Shown here piece after piece: positions 47,133 through 56,239 of a stretch of 64,000 nt of DNA; the first letter of the stretch is position 1; each line of letters begins with the position of its first letter. Made by a program: the position numbers and the translations under genes. The notes below the pieces were generated by a model that had not been told where the DNA came from, did not search any database, and saw only the letters and a list, made by a program, of their open reading frames with translations. Location: assembly GCA_022826645.1 (NCBI GenBank), contig JAJDUM010000103.1:1-64000 (forward strand), given 5' to 3'. This DNA is from Candidatus Poribacteria bacterium. GTDB taxonomy: Bacteria; Poribacteria; WGA-4E; PCPOR2b.

Positions 47133-48680
47133 TCATTGAACGTTGACGTAAAGGAATGGTGGCATTGTTAAAGCAACAACGTCATCCTCGCCGGAGATCT
47201 CCTTCGCTACTTCCAGCGCGTGATCCAGATTTCTTGCCCAATCTACGCCTAATCGCTTGGCAACATGATCATCTTTGGGACCAACCAAAATGACCCTGGA
47301 CAAATATTTGAGTGCATATGTCGCCCAATACCAAACAGTGAATGGATGAAATCCGTGATACGCAAACCTATTGCGATAGCAGTCTATGAGATAGGAGTCA
47401 TAGGCATATTGTTCTTGAAACTGCTGCTGCATTTCAAACGGCTTGGTTGTTTCGGCGAGGACTTCATCGAAGAACCTCTTGTAGGGAACGTGATATTCTT
47501 GGTGGAAGACTTCAAAGGTTGGATTCATGATAATCACGACACCCCCTTCCTTGATCAGTGGTTTATTATAAAACCAGTTGAAAACGTACCCCAATATATC
47601 ACTTACAACCAATACGGGGTTAATCCGAGCACCGATAGCATACGGGCTCATATCGGGCAATCCAAACACCAAAGTGCTGAACTGTTTTGGAACGTCTATC
47701 ATCAACTGATTTTTCATGGCTTCAAGGGTTTTGGAGTGCACATCGTCAATGGCACCGGCGTTAATCTCAATCGGTTCATAATCCGTTCGGATGCCTTTGA
47801 AGATTTTGTATCGCAGCGCTTCCGGAAGCAGTGACAGTGCAGGTGGCGTTAAGGCTTTTAACATTTTTTCAAAGCCGTTGCACTGCACATTTGGTTTACC
47901 TAACTGCCGAAAACCTGTAGGATAGATCTGATTATTCATGGCAGCTTCAATCACCATGATTTTGCTGTGATTCTGAATAACGCGGCTCATCCGCTCGATG
48001 CAGGCGTGCATGTTTGAGCCCCCAGGTTGCATAACGTGTGGACTCTCCGCGGTCATGTGTGGTGAATGATGAGGAGAAATTGATTTATACGTCCCCATCC
48101 CAACAGCAACTGACTTGTGTCCCCCGTTAAGGGGGATCTGGATGGTATCAACATAGATTACCAGATCGCATTCCACAACTTCACGTTCGACTTCGACAAT
48201 TTCGTCCTGCTCCGTCTTCCCCAAGTCGACGATATTATTGGAATCCTCCGCATCAAAGTTTCTCAACTGATACGGATAGAATTCGTTCATAATTCTTTTG
48301 CCTAACATATATGCTAACTCATGTGTCTTCATTTTACGATGAAGTCCACCGGCACAGATGAGCTGTATGTTCTGCTTTTCAACTCCGTAGGAGTAAAGTA
48401 TGGGCAGCAATGTTTCGAGCATAACCTGCCGCATGTCAGGCTTTTTCGTCATTGGAAAAGGCTGGCAGTTATTATCAAAAGCGATTAGGATCTTACTGTT
48501 CCCGTCAACAAGTTCTTTCAGCGGAGGCATCCCCTGTGGATTTTCCACCGCCCTTTTGACGTGTTCTGGAATTGCGGCACGGCTGACCCCAGGTTTAGCC
48601 GGTTGTGGGTAGTAGATCTCGGAGTTATCAGGCAATTTTGCATTAATCAGATGGTTGCCAGAGTAAGTTAAATATTTCAT
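47133..48680 (-). CDS. LarA-like (DUF2088 family) protein
   Basis: A 515-residue protein of the lactate racemase LarA superfamily. The N-terminal domain has ICAGGLHRKMKTHELAYMLG, equivalent to the GTHR region, and the middle has VDTIQIPLNGGHKSVAVGMG, the substrate/cofactor loop. LarA itself uses a nickel-pincer nucleotide; residues here partly match (histidines and a lysine in the GGHKS loop), but other family members have unknown functions. No larB, larC or larE maturation genes are in the window. It is downstream of no clear partner. Confidence 0.78.
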   Translation of the reverse strand: MKYLTYSGNHLINAKLPDNSEIYYPQPAKPGVSRAAIPEHVKRAVENPQGMPPLKELVDGNSKILIAFDNNCQPFPMTKKPDMRQVMLETLLPILYSYGVEKQNIQLICAGGLHRKMKTHELAYMLGKRIMNEFYPYQLRNFDAEDSNNIVDLGKTEQDEIVEVEREVVECDLVIYVDTIQIPLNGGHKSVAVGMGTYKSISPHHSPHMTAESPHVMQPGGSNMHACIERMSRVIQNHSKIMVIEAAMNNQIYPTGFRQLGKPNVQCNGFEKMLKALTPPALSLLPEALRYKIFKGIRTDYEPIEINAGAIDDVHSKTLEAMKNQLMIDVPKQFSTLVFGLPDMSPYAIGARINPVLVVSDILGYVFNWFYNKPLIKEGGVVIIMNPTFEVFHQEYHVPYKRFFDEVLAETTKPFEMQQQFQEQYAYDSYLIDCYRNRFAYHGFHPFTVWYWATYALKYLSRVILVGPKDDHVAKRLGVDWARNLDHALEVAKEISGEDDVVALTMPPFLYVNVQ

Positions 48681-48749
48681 GTGCAGTTTTCCTTTATAGA
48701 TAGTAACTATTCAATCTTTAACAAATGTATATTTTTATCAGTTTGGGGG

Positions 48750-48778
48750 TTGACTTTACTCAAATTATGTCGTATTAT
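48750..48778 (+). promoter_or_regulatory. strong sigma70-type promoter for the MarR-fusion gene
   Basis: TTGACT (48750-48755), 17 bp, TATTAT (48773-48778), followed by ATCGTACACTATGG. The start lies about 60 bp upstream of the gene. The downstream sequence resembles that at 33446. Confidence 0.6.
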
Positions 48779-48846
48779 ATCGTACACTATGGAATTATGT
48801 TCGTTATGCGACGTAATTTCAAACATCTGAAAGAGATATAGAGGAC

Positions 48847-49713
48847 ATGTCCAAGTACGCTGAAAATGCGATGTTAATCATGCGCGTGATGCGCCACGCG
48901 CAGGCTGCGGTAAAATCACGATTTGTGCAACAGGTTGTACCGAAGAAGCTCACAATCGTGCAGTTTAACGCTTTATTGCACCTCCATTGGTATGGCGGTG
49001 AGTCCGGTATGACCATTGGAGAACTGGGAGAGCATCTTGGGCTCGCACACAGTACCGTTTCCGGTCTTGTCGACCGCTTAGAGCGCGATGGGTGGACTGT
49101 TCGCCGTAAATGCGACACGGATCGTCGGCAGAACCGGATACAACTGACGGAAAAGTCACAGCAGCTTTTTCAGGATCGAGCAGAGGATGCGACTGATTTC
49201 TGGCACCAGACGATTGGACAGTTGACTTCTGAAGAACAGGACGAACTGATCAAAACTTTGACACGCTTGAAAGAGGTGATGGAGAAGCCGGTTTGGCCAA
49301 GCTACGACCAACTCCATCCCCGTGATCCCGGGCATGTAAAAAAACGTCTGGAAGCCGAGTTGGACGAATTGGCACATGCAAAATTGACATCAATTGGCAC
49401 GCGGTTTATCCTAGCGCAGATGGCGGAACAGCAAAACCAACATGAACTCGCCGCTTATTTAAAACAAGTGGCGTCGGAAGAGATCCGCCATGCCAACCAG
49501 ATCTTTGAACTACTTGGACACGAACACAGCCTCAAAACAGCATTGTCTAATCTGATTCGTCAAGATAGGATTGTGCTCGAAGAAGTCTTAGATCTCGTGG
49601 ATACGGCACAGACTGCAAATCACAAAGAGAGTTTAGAACTTTTACAGCAAATAGTTCAAGATAATAAAAGATATAAACGCTGGTTTTCTAATATGTTCAA
49701 ACAGATCGATTAA
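48847..49713 (+). CDS. MarR-type regulator fused to ferritin-like domain
   Basis: A 288-residue two-domain protein. The MarR winged-helix domain (about 30-135) includes MTIGELGEHLGLAHSTVSGL and VDRLERDGWTVRR, a good recognition helix and wing. From about 155 to 285 it continues as a long helical bundle with ASEEIRHANQIFELL, the E-x-x-H signature of rubrerythrin/ferritin-like proteins. Other di-iron ligands are not all visible: the expected helix A Glu aligns with Lys, so the metal site may be incomplete. It may sense peroxide, iron or oxygen. GAGAT-type leader is weak. A good promoter lies upstream. Confidence 0.85.
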   Translation: MSKYAENAMLIMRVMRHAQAAVKSRFVQQVVPKKLTIVQFNALLHLHWYGGESGMTIGELGEHLGLAHSTVSGLVDRLERDGWTVRRKCDTDRRQNRIQLTEKSQQLFQDRAEDATDFWHQTIGQLTSEEQDELIKTLTRLKEVMEKPVWPSYDQLHPRDPGHVKKRLEAELDELAHAKLTSIGTRFILAQMAEQQNQHELAAYLKQVASEEIRHANQIFELLGHEHSLKTALSNLIRQDRIVLEEVLDLVDTAQTANHKESLELLQQIVQDNKRYKRWFSNMFKQID

Positions 49714-49858
49714 TCGGTATTAGACTATCCCTTCAGTCTACTATTACTCAAAACTTAGTTATCAATCAACCGTTCGCGATCGATAATTAAATGCGCCGAT
49801 TTTGTCATAATCCCCAAAGGGAGATGTGTCAACTGCGGCATTTTTCGTGGAAGACAAA

Positions 49859-50473
49859 ATGCAAGAAGACGATTATCAGAAAATATTACCGCGATGTATC
49901 CAAGCGTTTCCCGATGACGCGAAGCTGATTGAGCAGTTTCAACAGGGAGATAAATCGGTTTTTGACGAATTGGTGGTGCGCTACCATGACCGTACCTACC
50001 GACTCGCTCAACGTTTTGTTCCGAATTCCGAAGATGCCCTAGATATTACTCAGGATGCTTTTATCAGAGCCTATCAAGGACTCTCAGATTTTAAGAGAAA
50101 GTCTCAGTTTTATAGCTGGCTTTATCGTATTACGGTCAATCTTTGCATTGATTTCTTGCGTAAGAACGCCCGGCGTGAAACGGTGAATTATGCCCTGGAG
50201 TCCGATGACCTGCCGATGATGAACATCCCGGATGTCAACCTGAGACCTCCAACGCAAGCGGTTGAAGACAAAGAGCTATTGACCTATCTTCGCAGGGCAA
50301 TCATGCAATTGGCTCCTAAACAGCGTGAAATTTTCATTCTCCGCCACTGGGAAGGCCTTTCGCTCAAAGAGATTGCTAATACTTTGGGGCGTTCGAGCGG
50401 TACTGTGAAAGCACATCTCTTCCACGCACACCGGAATTTGAGAAAATTGCTTCGCCATTACCTTCAAGCCTAA
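49859..50473 (+). CDS. ECF-type RNA polymerase sigma factor
   Basis: A 204-residue ECF sigma factor. Region 2 includes YHDRTYRLAQRFVPNSEDAL and DITQDAFIRAYQGL (core-binding and -10 recognition), and region 4 has IFILRHWEGLSLKEIANTLG and RSSGTVKAHLFHAHRNLRKLL. No anti-sigma gene follows. The start is uncertain: ATG at 49859 has GGAAG 5 bp upstream; GTG at 49826 would add 11 residues but its ribosome-binding site is too close. Could be fed by the STAS/PP2C system at the left end, but this is a guess. Confidence 0.9.
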   Translation: MQEDDYQKILPRCIQAFPDDAKLIEQFQQGDKSVFDELVVRYHDRTYRLAQRFVPNSEDALDITQDAFIRAYQGLSDFKRKSQFYSWLYRITVNLCIDFLRKNARRETVNYALESDDLPMMNIPDVNLRPPTQAVEDKELLTYLRRAIMQLAPKQREIFILRHWEGLSLKEIANTLGRSSGTVKAHLFHAHRNLRKLLRHYLQA

Positions 50474-50884
50474 CCTATTCGACGGTGTGCGAATTATCAA
50501 ATTGGATCGGTAAGCACTACGGATCACCCTCCCTCTGTTTTAGGCTCAAGCACTTTCTTGTCATGCTCGACTGTTTCGCCTGTATTATCCCTCCTCTAAC
50601 CTATCCTGCTTCTGGATTAATAGACACCACTCCATTAACATAACATCTTCATTTCGTTTTAACAACTTATAAGCTCCCTTAGCACATTCCTACATAATCA
50701 AACAGGAGCCCACAAATGCCCTCATTGCGCCGATTTATCGGGTGCTGATCGAGCAGTTTGAAGGTCGCTCAGTATGTATTGGATTTCGATCTTGTAGGAA
50801 CGATGCAAGCATATCAAAAAGAAGACCGTGTGTCAAGATGAAAAATCTACTTTACTCCTTAAACTCCGCACACAGTTTTTTCAG

Positions 50885-50913
50885 TTGACCGCGTTAGGCG
50901 AGTGATGTATCAT
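50885..50913 (+). promoter_or_regulatory. candidate promoter for gnd
   Basis: TTGACC (50885-50890), 17 bp, TATCAT (50908-50913), in the 483-bp gap 50474-50956. The start would be about 37 bp before gnd. Nothing else was recognised in the gap. Confidence 0.5.
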
Positions 50914-50956
50914 ATCCGAATCATTTGATGCTGCTTATTTATAGGAGGAGCCAAAG

Positions 50957-52423
50957 ATGGCAAAAGCTGACATTGGGCTCATTGGATTAGCCGTGATGGG
51001 CGAAAATTTAACCCTCAATATGGAGGGTCAAGGGTTTCGGGTCTCGGTATTCAATCGGACTGTTTCAAAGGTGGATGATTTCATCACAGGAGGGGCAAAA
51101 GATAAGAATGTTGTTGGAACACATTCAATTGAAGAATTCATTGAGTCGTTGAGCACCCCAAGGAAAATGATCTTAATGGTGCAGGCTGGTGCCGCGGTTG
51201 ACGCATGTATCAGCGAATTAACACCACATCTCTCAGAAGGCGATCTGATTATTGATGGAGGAAACTCGAATTTCCAAGACACCATCCGCCGTAGCAGGAA
51301 TCTCACAACTAAGGGAATAAGGTTTATGGGAACCGGAATATCGGGTGGTGAGGAAGGTGCTCGATATGGTCCCGCGATGATGCCCGGTGGTGATCTTGAA
51401 GCTTATGCGCTTGTTGAACCTATTTTCACAAAGATTGCGGCCCAAGTCGATGGTACTCCGTGTGTCTCTCACATCGGTCCTGACGGTGCAGGACACTATG
51501 TCAAAATGGTGCATAATGGCATAGAATACGGAGACATGCAGATCATCTGTGAAGCGTACGCCCTGATGAAACAGGTCCTTGGCATGAGTGCCGAAGAAAT
51601 GCATCAAACTTTCAAGAAATGGAATGAAGGTGAACTGGATTCGTACCTAATCGAGATTACGGCTGATATTTTTACACAGGCGGATAAATCGGGTGCACCT
51701 CTCGTGGAAGTTATCCTCGATGCTGCGGGACAAAAGGGAACCGGAAAATGGACAAGTATCTCTGCTCTAGATACCGGCATTGCTGCTCCAACCATCGCAG
51801 AGGCGGTCTTCGCGCGTTGTATCTCGGCGGTTAAGGATGAGCGGGTCAAAGCCTCGAAAATTATCCGTGGTCCCAGTGGACAGTATGAAGGTGACAAATC
51901 GGCGCTATTAGAGGCTATTCACGATGCTATGTATGCCTCCAAAATCTGCTCCTACGCTCAAGGATTTGCGTTGATGCGTGAAGCGAGCAGCGAGTATAAT
52001 TGGGATCTCGATCTTGGAACAATCGCTCTCGGTTGGCGCGGTGGGTGTATCATTCGCGCCCGTTTCCTTCATCGCATCACCGATGCTTATGAGAACGACC
52101 CTGACTTGCCAAATCTGTTACTTGATCCCTACTTCCTTGAGGTTATTGAAAGGACTCAGGACAACTGGCGTCATGTGGTCGCAACCGCTATGCAGCTCGG
52201 TATTCCAATACCTGCATGTAGCTCAGCATTAGCTTACTTCGATAGTTACCGCAGCGCTCGTGTATCCGCCAACCTCATCCAAGCGCAACGGGATTACTTT
52301 GGCGCACACACGTACAACCGGATCGATGCCGATGGTGAAACAGTTGTAGGGGCGGATGGGCAGCCCACCGTCTTCCACACGGAATGGATGGTGGAAGGCA
52401 GACCAGAAGTGGTTGTTGAATAA
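50957..52423 (+). CDS. gnd: 6-phosphogluconate dehydrogenase, decarboxylating
   Basis: A 488-residue oxidative pentose phosphate enzyme. The NADP-binding fold is [20 protein letters not shown], the catalytic region [14 protein letters not shown] holds the Lys and the substrate Glu, and [14 protein letters not shown] and RGGCIIRA are the C-terminal family marks. The length matches the long dimeric form. AGGAGGAG precedes the ATG. No zwf or pgl adjoins. The next plus-strand gene is a HAD hydrolase. Confidence 0.97.
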   Translation: MAKADIGLIGLAVMGENLTLNMEGQGFRVSVFNRTVSKVDDFITGGAKDKNVVGTHSIEEFIESLSTPRKMILMVQAGAAVDACISELTPHLSEGDLIIDGGNSNFQDTIRRSRNLTTKGIRFMGTGISGGEEGARYGPAMMPGGDLEAYALVEPIFTKIAAQVDGTPCVSHIGPDGAGHYVKMVHNGIEYGDMQIICEAYALMKQVLGMSAEEMHQTFKKWNEGELDSYLIEITADIFTQADKSGAPLVEVILDAAGQKGTGKWTSISALDTGIAAPTIAEAVFARCISAVKDERVKASKIIRGPSGQYEGDKSALLEAIHDAMYASKICSYAQGFALMREASSEYNWDLDLGTIALGWRGGCIIRARFLHRITDAYENDPDLPNLLLDPYFLEVIERTQDNWRHVVATAMQLGIPIPACSSALAYFDSYRSARVSANLIQAQRDYFGAHTYNRIDADGETVVGADGQPTVFHTEWMVEGRPEVVVE

Positions 52424-52498
52424 AATAGGATCCAGGGATTCATGAGTAAACTTAAACGCATGGTCCTCCCATAGTCCAAATTGAAGGGAGAGAATTGA

Positions 52499-53395
52499 AT
52501 GGCTCAAGATGCAGCGGCAGCGTTAAGGAATTTCCAACCGAAGCATGACTATTTTGTCGGAATTGATTCGGACGGCTGTGCGTTCAATTCGATGGAAGTT
52601 AAGCACAACGACTGCTTCAGCGTCAGCTTGATTAAACACTTCGGGCTTCCTGCTGTTTCGAGACAAGTTCATCAAGCGTGGGATTTTGTGAATCTTTACT
52701 CCCAAACGCGCGGTTGTAATCGGTTCAAAGCAATCCTCCTTGTTTGCGATTTTCTTAGGGAAATGCCGAAGGTGCAACGGGCAGGTGTTTCAGTGCCAGA
52801 TTTTCCATATCTTAGAAAATGGGCAGAAACAGAAACTAAACTCGGTAATCCGACACTGAAAATGGTGGTTGAAAATGCCACGGGCGCACAACGGGATGAG
52901 TTGAGCCGAGTCCTTGAGTGGAGCCTTGCTGTGAATGAAACCATCTCTGAGATCGTCCACAACTTACCTCCCTTCCCCGGCGTGCGTGAGACGCTGCAAA
53001 GCCTACGGGGGCGCGCTGATGCGATTGTGGTTTCAGCAACTCCCAACGAGGCACTCGAACGGGAGTGGACTGAACACAATATCGATCAATATGTCGCAGT
53101 GATTGCAGGACAGGAGATGGGTTCAAAGACGGAGCATCTCACGCTAACAGCAAAAGGAAGGTATCCATCAAATCACATCTTGATGATTGGCGATGCTCCG
53201 GGTGATCTGAAAGCTGCACGGGATGTTGGTGCTCTCTTTTTTCCCGTCAATCCGGGACACGAGGAGGAATCGTGGGAACGTCTCGTGGATGTAGGCATGG
53301 ATAAATTCTTTAACAACGAATATGCTGGAACGTATGAGACCGAGTTGATTGAGGAGTTTGAAGCGTTGTTACCTGAAGTTCCACCGTGGAAATAA
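52499..53395 (+). CDS. HAD-superfamily hydrolase
   Basis: A 298-residue HAD phosphatase. Motif I is GIDSDGC, with DxD, motif II is VVSATPN, and motif III/IV is KGRYPSNHILMIGDAPGDLK. A helical cap lies between about residues 30 and 150. It probably dephosphorylates a small sugar or organic phosphate; the substrate is not apparent. AAGGGAG precedes the ATG. It lies 75 bp after gnd and may be co-transcribed. Confidence 0.86.
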   Translation: MAQDAAAALRNFQPKHDYFVGIDSDGCAFNSMEVKHNDCFSVSLIKHFGLPAVSRQVHQAWDFVNLYSQTRGCNRFKAILLVCDFLREMPKVQRAGVSVPDFPYLRKWAETETKLGNPTLKMVVENATGAQRDELSRVLEWSLAVNETISEIVHNLPPFPGVRETLQSLRGRADAIVVSATPNEALEREWTEHNIDQYVAVIAGQEMGSKTEHLTLTAKGRYPSNHILMIGDAPGDLKAARDVGALFFPVNPGHEEESWERLVDVGMDKFFNNEYAGTYETELIEEFEALLPEVPPWK

Positions 53396-53477
53396 AGCAG
53401 AAAGAAAATGTTGGAAAATGGGAAATTGCTTTTTTTCTATTTTATTGGTTTTTTGATTTTTTCAACGGAGGCAGTAC

Positions 53478-54425
53478 ATGAAAATTTTGGTACAAAGACC
53501 AAATTCAAATGAAGAACTGAATCAAATTATCCGGGATGCTGCGGGTGAGGAAGATACTGTTGTATTTGCAAACTCTGAAGAAGAATATGTTAGGGAAGCT
53601 GCAGACGCAGAAATTCTTTTTGGCGGTTGTAGCGAGGAATTGTTTAAGCAGATACCGCAACTGAAGTGGATCCAATCCTCTAGCGCAGGGATGGATAGCA
53701 CACTGCATCCTGCACTTATAAATAGCGATGTTATTCTGACCAATGCGGCGGGGCTGTATGGCTCTCACGTCGCGGATCAAGGCTTCGCCCTGCTACTTGC
53801 GATCGCAAGGGGCATCGACCAATTCACTCGGAATCAGGACCAACGTAAATGGGGCGGTGGAAGACCCATGATCGAACTTGGCGGCTTCACGATTGGCATT
53901 GTTGGTATGGGTGGGATTGGCCAGCATATGGCAAGACGCGCCAAAGGTTTTGAGATGTACGTCCTCTCCGTTGATGCCTACCGCACAGATAAACCCGATG
54001 TGGTTGACGAACTGATGCCGATTGATCAACTACCAGATCTTATGAGTCGTTCCGACGTGGTGATGATTGCATGCCCACTCACAGATGAGACACGAGGCTT
54101 AATTAACGCTGAAAATCTCGCTCTAATGAAGCCGAGTGCTTATTTCATCAATGTTGCTCGCGGTCCAATTGTTGATGAACCTGCCCTCATTGAAGTTCTC
54201 AAACAGGGAAAGATTGCTGCCGCAGGATTGGATGTCACCGAAATTGAACCGCTTCCGCAGGATAGTCCTTTGTGGGACATGGAAAACGTGATTCTCACGC
54301 CGCACGCTGCTGGCGGGTCACAGCACCGCCCACGTCGTACTATCGAGTTTTTCTGCGATAATATCAGGCGGTATAAAGCGGGTGAACCACTACAGAATGT
54401 GGTCAGGAAGACACTCGGATTTTAG
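53478..54425 (+). CDS. D-2-hydroxyacid dehydrogenase
   Basis: A 315-residue NAD-dependent dehydrogenase of the D-isomer 2-hydroxyacid family. The NAD fold shows TIGIVGMGGIGQHMARRAKG, and substrate/catalytic residues lie in FINVARGPIVDEPAL (Arg), DVTEIEPLPQDSPLW (Glu) and LTPHAAGGSQ (His). It most likely reduces a glyoxylate- or pyruvate-like keto acid. GGAGG precedes the ATG. A good terminator follows. Confidence 0.93.
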   Translation: MKILVQRPNSNEELNQIIRDAAGEEDTVVFANSEEEYVREAADAEILFGGCSEELFKQIPQLKWIQSSSAGMDSTLHPALINSDVILTNAAGLYGSHVADQGFALLLAIARGIDQFTRNQDQRKWGGGRPMIELGGFTIGIVGMGGIGQHMARRAKGFEMYVLSVDAYRTDKPDVVDELMPIDQLPDLMSRSDVVMIACPLTDETRGLINAENLALMKPSAYFINVARGPIVDEPALIEVLKQGKIAAAGLDVTEIEPLPQDSPLWDMENVILTPHAAGGSQHRPRRTIEFFCDNIRRYKAGEPLQNVVRKTLGF

Positions 54426-54433
54426 GAAAGATA

Positions 54434-54461
54434 AAGGGACTGGGAAAAACAGTCCTTTTTT
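54434..54461 (+). terminator. intrinsic terminator after the hydroxyacid dehydrogenase
   Basis: GGACTG (54437-54442) pairs with CAGTCC (54450-54455), extended by A-T pairs, and is followed by TTTTTTC. It closes the gnd-HAD-dehydrogenase run. Confidence 0.75.
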
Positions 54462-54518
54462 CTTGGCACAAAAACGTTACTTGCCAATCACTAAGTTCAA
54501 TTGATAGAGATATGACTC

Positions 54519-55262
54519 ATGTCCCAAGCGAAAAATGAATATGACGACATTGCTGAAGCCTATAGGGACTCCAAACAGCTATCATTTCGGAAGTATCTTG
54601 AAGAATATTCTCTTTTTGAAATGCTAGGGGAGGTTCGAGGGAAAAGCGTCTTAGACTTGGCTTGTGGTGAGGGATTTTATACTCGGAAGATTAAGCAGGC
54701 AGAGGCTGCTGAAGTTACAGGTGTTGATATCTCCGCTGAAATGATCCAATTGGCGGAAAAGGAAGAAAAGGACTACCCTTTAGGGTGCAAATATGTAAAT
54801 CGAGATGTGGCGGAACTTGAACGAGCTGAACCGGTTGATTTCGTTGTGGCAATGTACCTCTTGAATTACGCTAAAACGAAAGAAGAACTCCTTCGCTTTT
54901 GCCAAGTCAGCTATAATGTACTACGCTCGGCAGGGCGATTTGTTGGGGTTAATGACAACGTTCGGAATCCCCCTAAAGGCACAGCTTCTTTTGCCAAATA
55001 TGGATTTGAAAAAGAGTGCACATCTCCTCCCAAGGAAGGAGATGCAATCTTATATAAGCTTATCAATGAAGACGGGAAGCAGTTTGAGTTCAAGAATTTT
55101 TACCTCGCGCCAGAGACCTATCAATGGGCTTTTCAAGAGGCAGGGTTTACCGATTTTAAATGGGTAGATCTCCAGCTAGCACCCATTCAGCGGGGCAACT
55201 TATTTTGGGATGAGTTCCTGTCCAACCCTCCGCTAATCGGTCTTATGGCATTTAAACGCTAA
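54519..55262 (+). CDS. class I SAM-dependent methyltransferase
   Basis: A 247-residue methyltransferase with motif I VLDLACGEGFYTRKI and the acidic motif TGVDISAEMIQLA. A later post-motif region is VDFVVAMYLLNYAKTKEELL. The substrate is unknown. No signal or membrane segment. Possible start at 54519 has only a weak ribosome-binding site. Gene is separated from neighbours by a terminator upstream and 150 bp downstream. Confidence 0.85.
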   Translation: MSQAKNEYDDIAEAYRDSKQLSFRKYLEEYSLFEMLGEVRGKSVLDLACGEGFYTRKIKQAEAAEVTGVDISAEMIQLAEKEEKDYPLGCKYVNRDVAELERAEPVDFVVAMYLLNYAKTKEELLRFCQVSYNVLRSAGRFVGVNDNVRNPPKGTASFAKYGFEKECTSPPKEGDAILYKLINEDGKQFEFKNFYLAPETYQWAFQEAGFTDFKWVDLQLAPIQRGNLFWDEFLSNPPLIGLMAFKR

Positions 55263-55412
55263 ATCATCACTCATAGAGAAGAACGAAATCCCGATGGTTT
55301 GTACTTCCACTAGTGAGTCTCTGATGGGAAGTGAGAACAGGTTGAGCCATGAAGAACGGTCCCATACAACGTTACTTAATATTGGCAAGCTGTAGGAAAG
55401 GGGTTGTGTGCC

Positions 55413-56198
55413 GTGGCATTGGCATCAGCGCAATGTGAATTTTTCAATTTGTTCGGTTATCTCTATCTTCCCAACCTATTAACGGCAGAGATCAAGTGGA
55501 TGACCGAGGAACATCGAGCAGTCTTTGAAAAGAAGGGCGTGGTGCATGATGGAACAGGGCGATCCCAGATCGTTCCCTTTATCGATCAGAGCGAGCGACT
55601 CTGTACTCTTTTGGACCACCCGAAAGTGCTTGAAGTGATTGGGGCACTGTTAGGGAAGGATTTTAACTATGTAGGTGGTGATGGGAACTACTACAGTGGG
55701 GATACCGGCTGGCATTCCGACGGAGCACACAGGGTTGGACTCTACGCCAAGTTTCATCTCTATCTTGATCCACTTACACGCGATACAGGATGCATTCGCG
55801 TGATACCGGGAAGTCATTTGTTTGGGGAATGGCGGGAGCGTATTGAGGAGGTGCGTCACGCAAACGAGGCATTGGGTATTGATGGAAACGATGTTCCGTG
55901 CGTCGCGGTTGAAACCGAACCGGGTGACGTTGTCGTTTTCAACCATAATATTTACCACGCATCATTCGGTGGTGGACGTAGCCGTCGCCATTTTGACCTC
56001 AACGTGGCAAGTCGAGCTAAAACAGACACCGAGATTGCTGAACTGGACGGTTACCTCCAGCGGGATGGGAAGCCGCGATACTACCCAAGATCGCATAGTG
56101 TCCACTCCGAGATCATGCGCCAGACCGCTTCGGCTGAAAGAATGTACCACCTGGAGCAGGTCGTCGAACGGGAGAGATATCTAACACAATATACTTAG
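55413..56198 (+). CDS. phytanoyl-CoA dioxygenase-like (PhyH) protein
   Basis: A 261-residue Fe(II)/2-oxoglutarate oxygenase of the PhyH family. The HxD iron ligand is in GWHSDGAHR, and the distal His and 2-oxoglutarate Arg fit NHNIYHAS and GGGRSRRHFDLNV. The middle RVIPGSHLFGEW is typical. The natural substrate is unknown; the family hydroxylates lipids and small metabolites. GTG at 55413 was chosen with AAAGGGG 9 bp upstream; TTG at 55404 is the alternative. Confidence 0.84.
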   Translation: MALASAQCEFFNLFGYLYLPNLLTAEIKWMTEEHRAVFEKKGVVHDGTGRSQIVPFIDQSERLCTLLDHPKVLEVIGALLGKDFNYVGGDGNYYSGDTGWHSDGAHRVGLYAKFHLYLDPLTRDTGCIRVIPGSHLFGEWRERIEEVRHANEALGIDGNDVPCVAVETEPGDVVVFNHNIYHASFGGGRSRRHFDLNVASRAKTDTEIAELDGYLQRDGKPRYYPRSHSVHSEIMRQTASAERMYHLEQVVERERYLTQYT

Positions 56199-56239
56199 CA
56201 GTAAAAATATTGAAACCATTTAATACAGAGGAGCCAATA

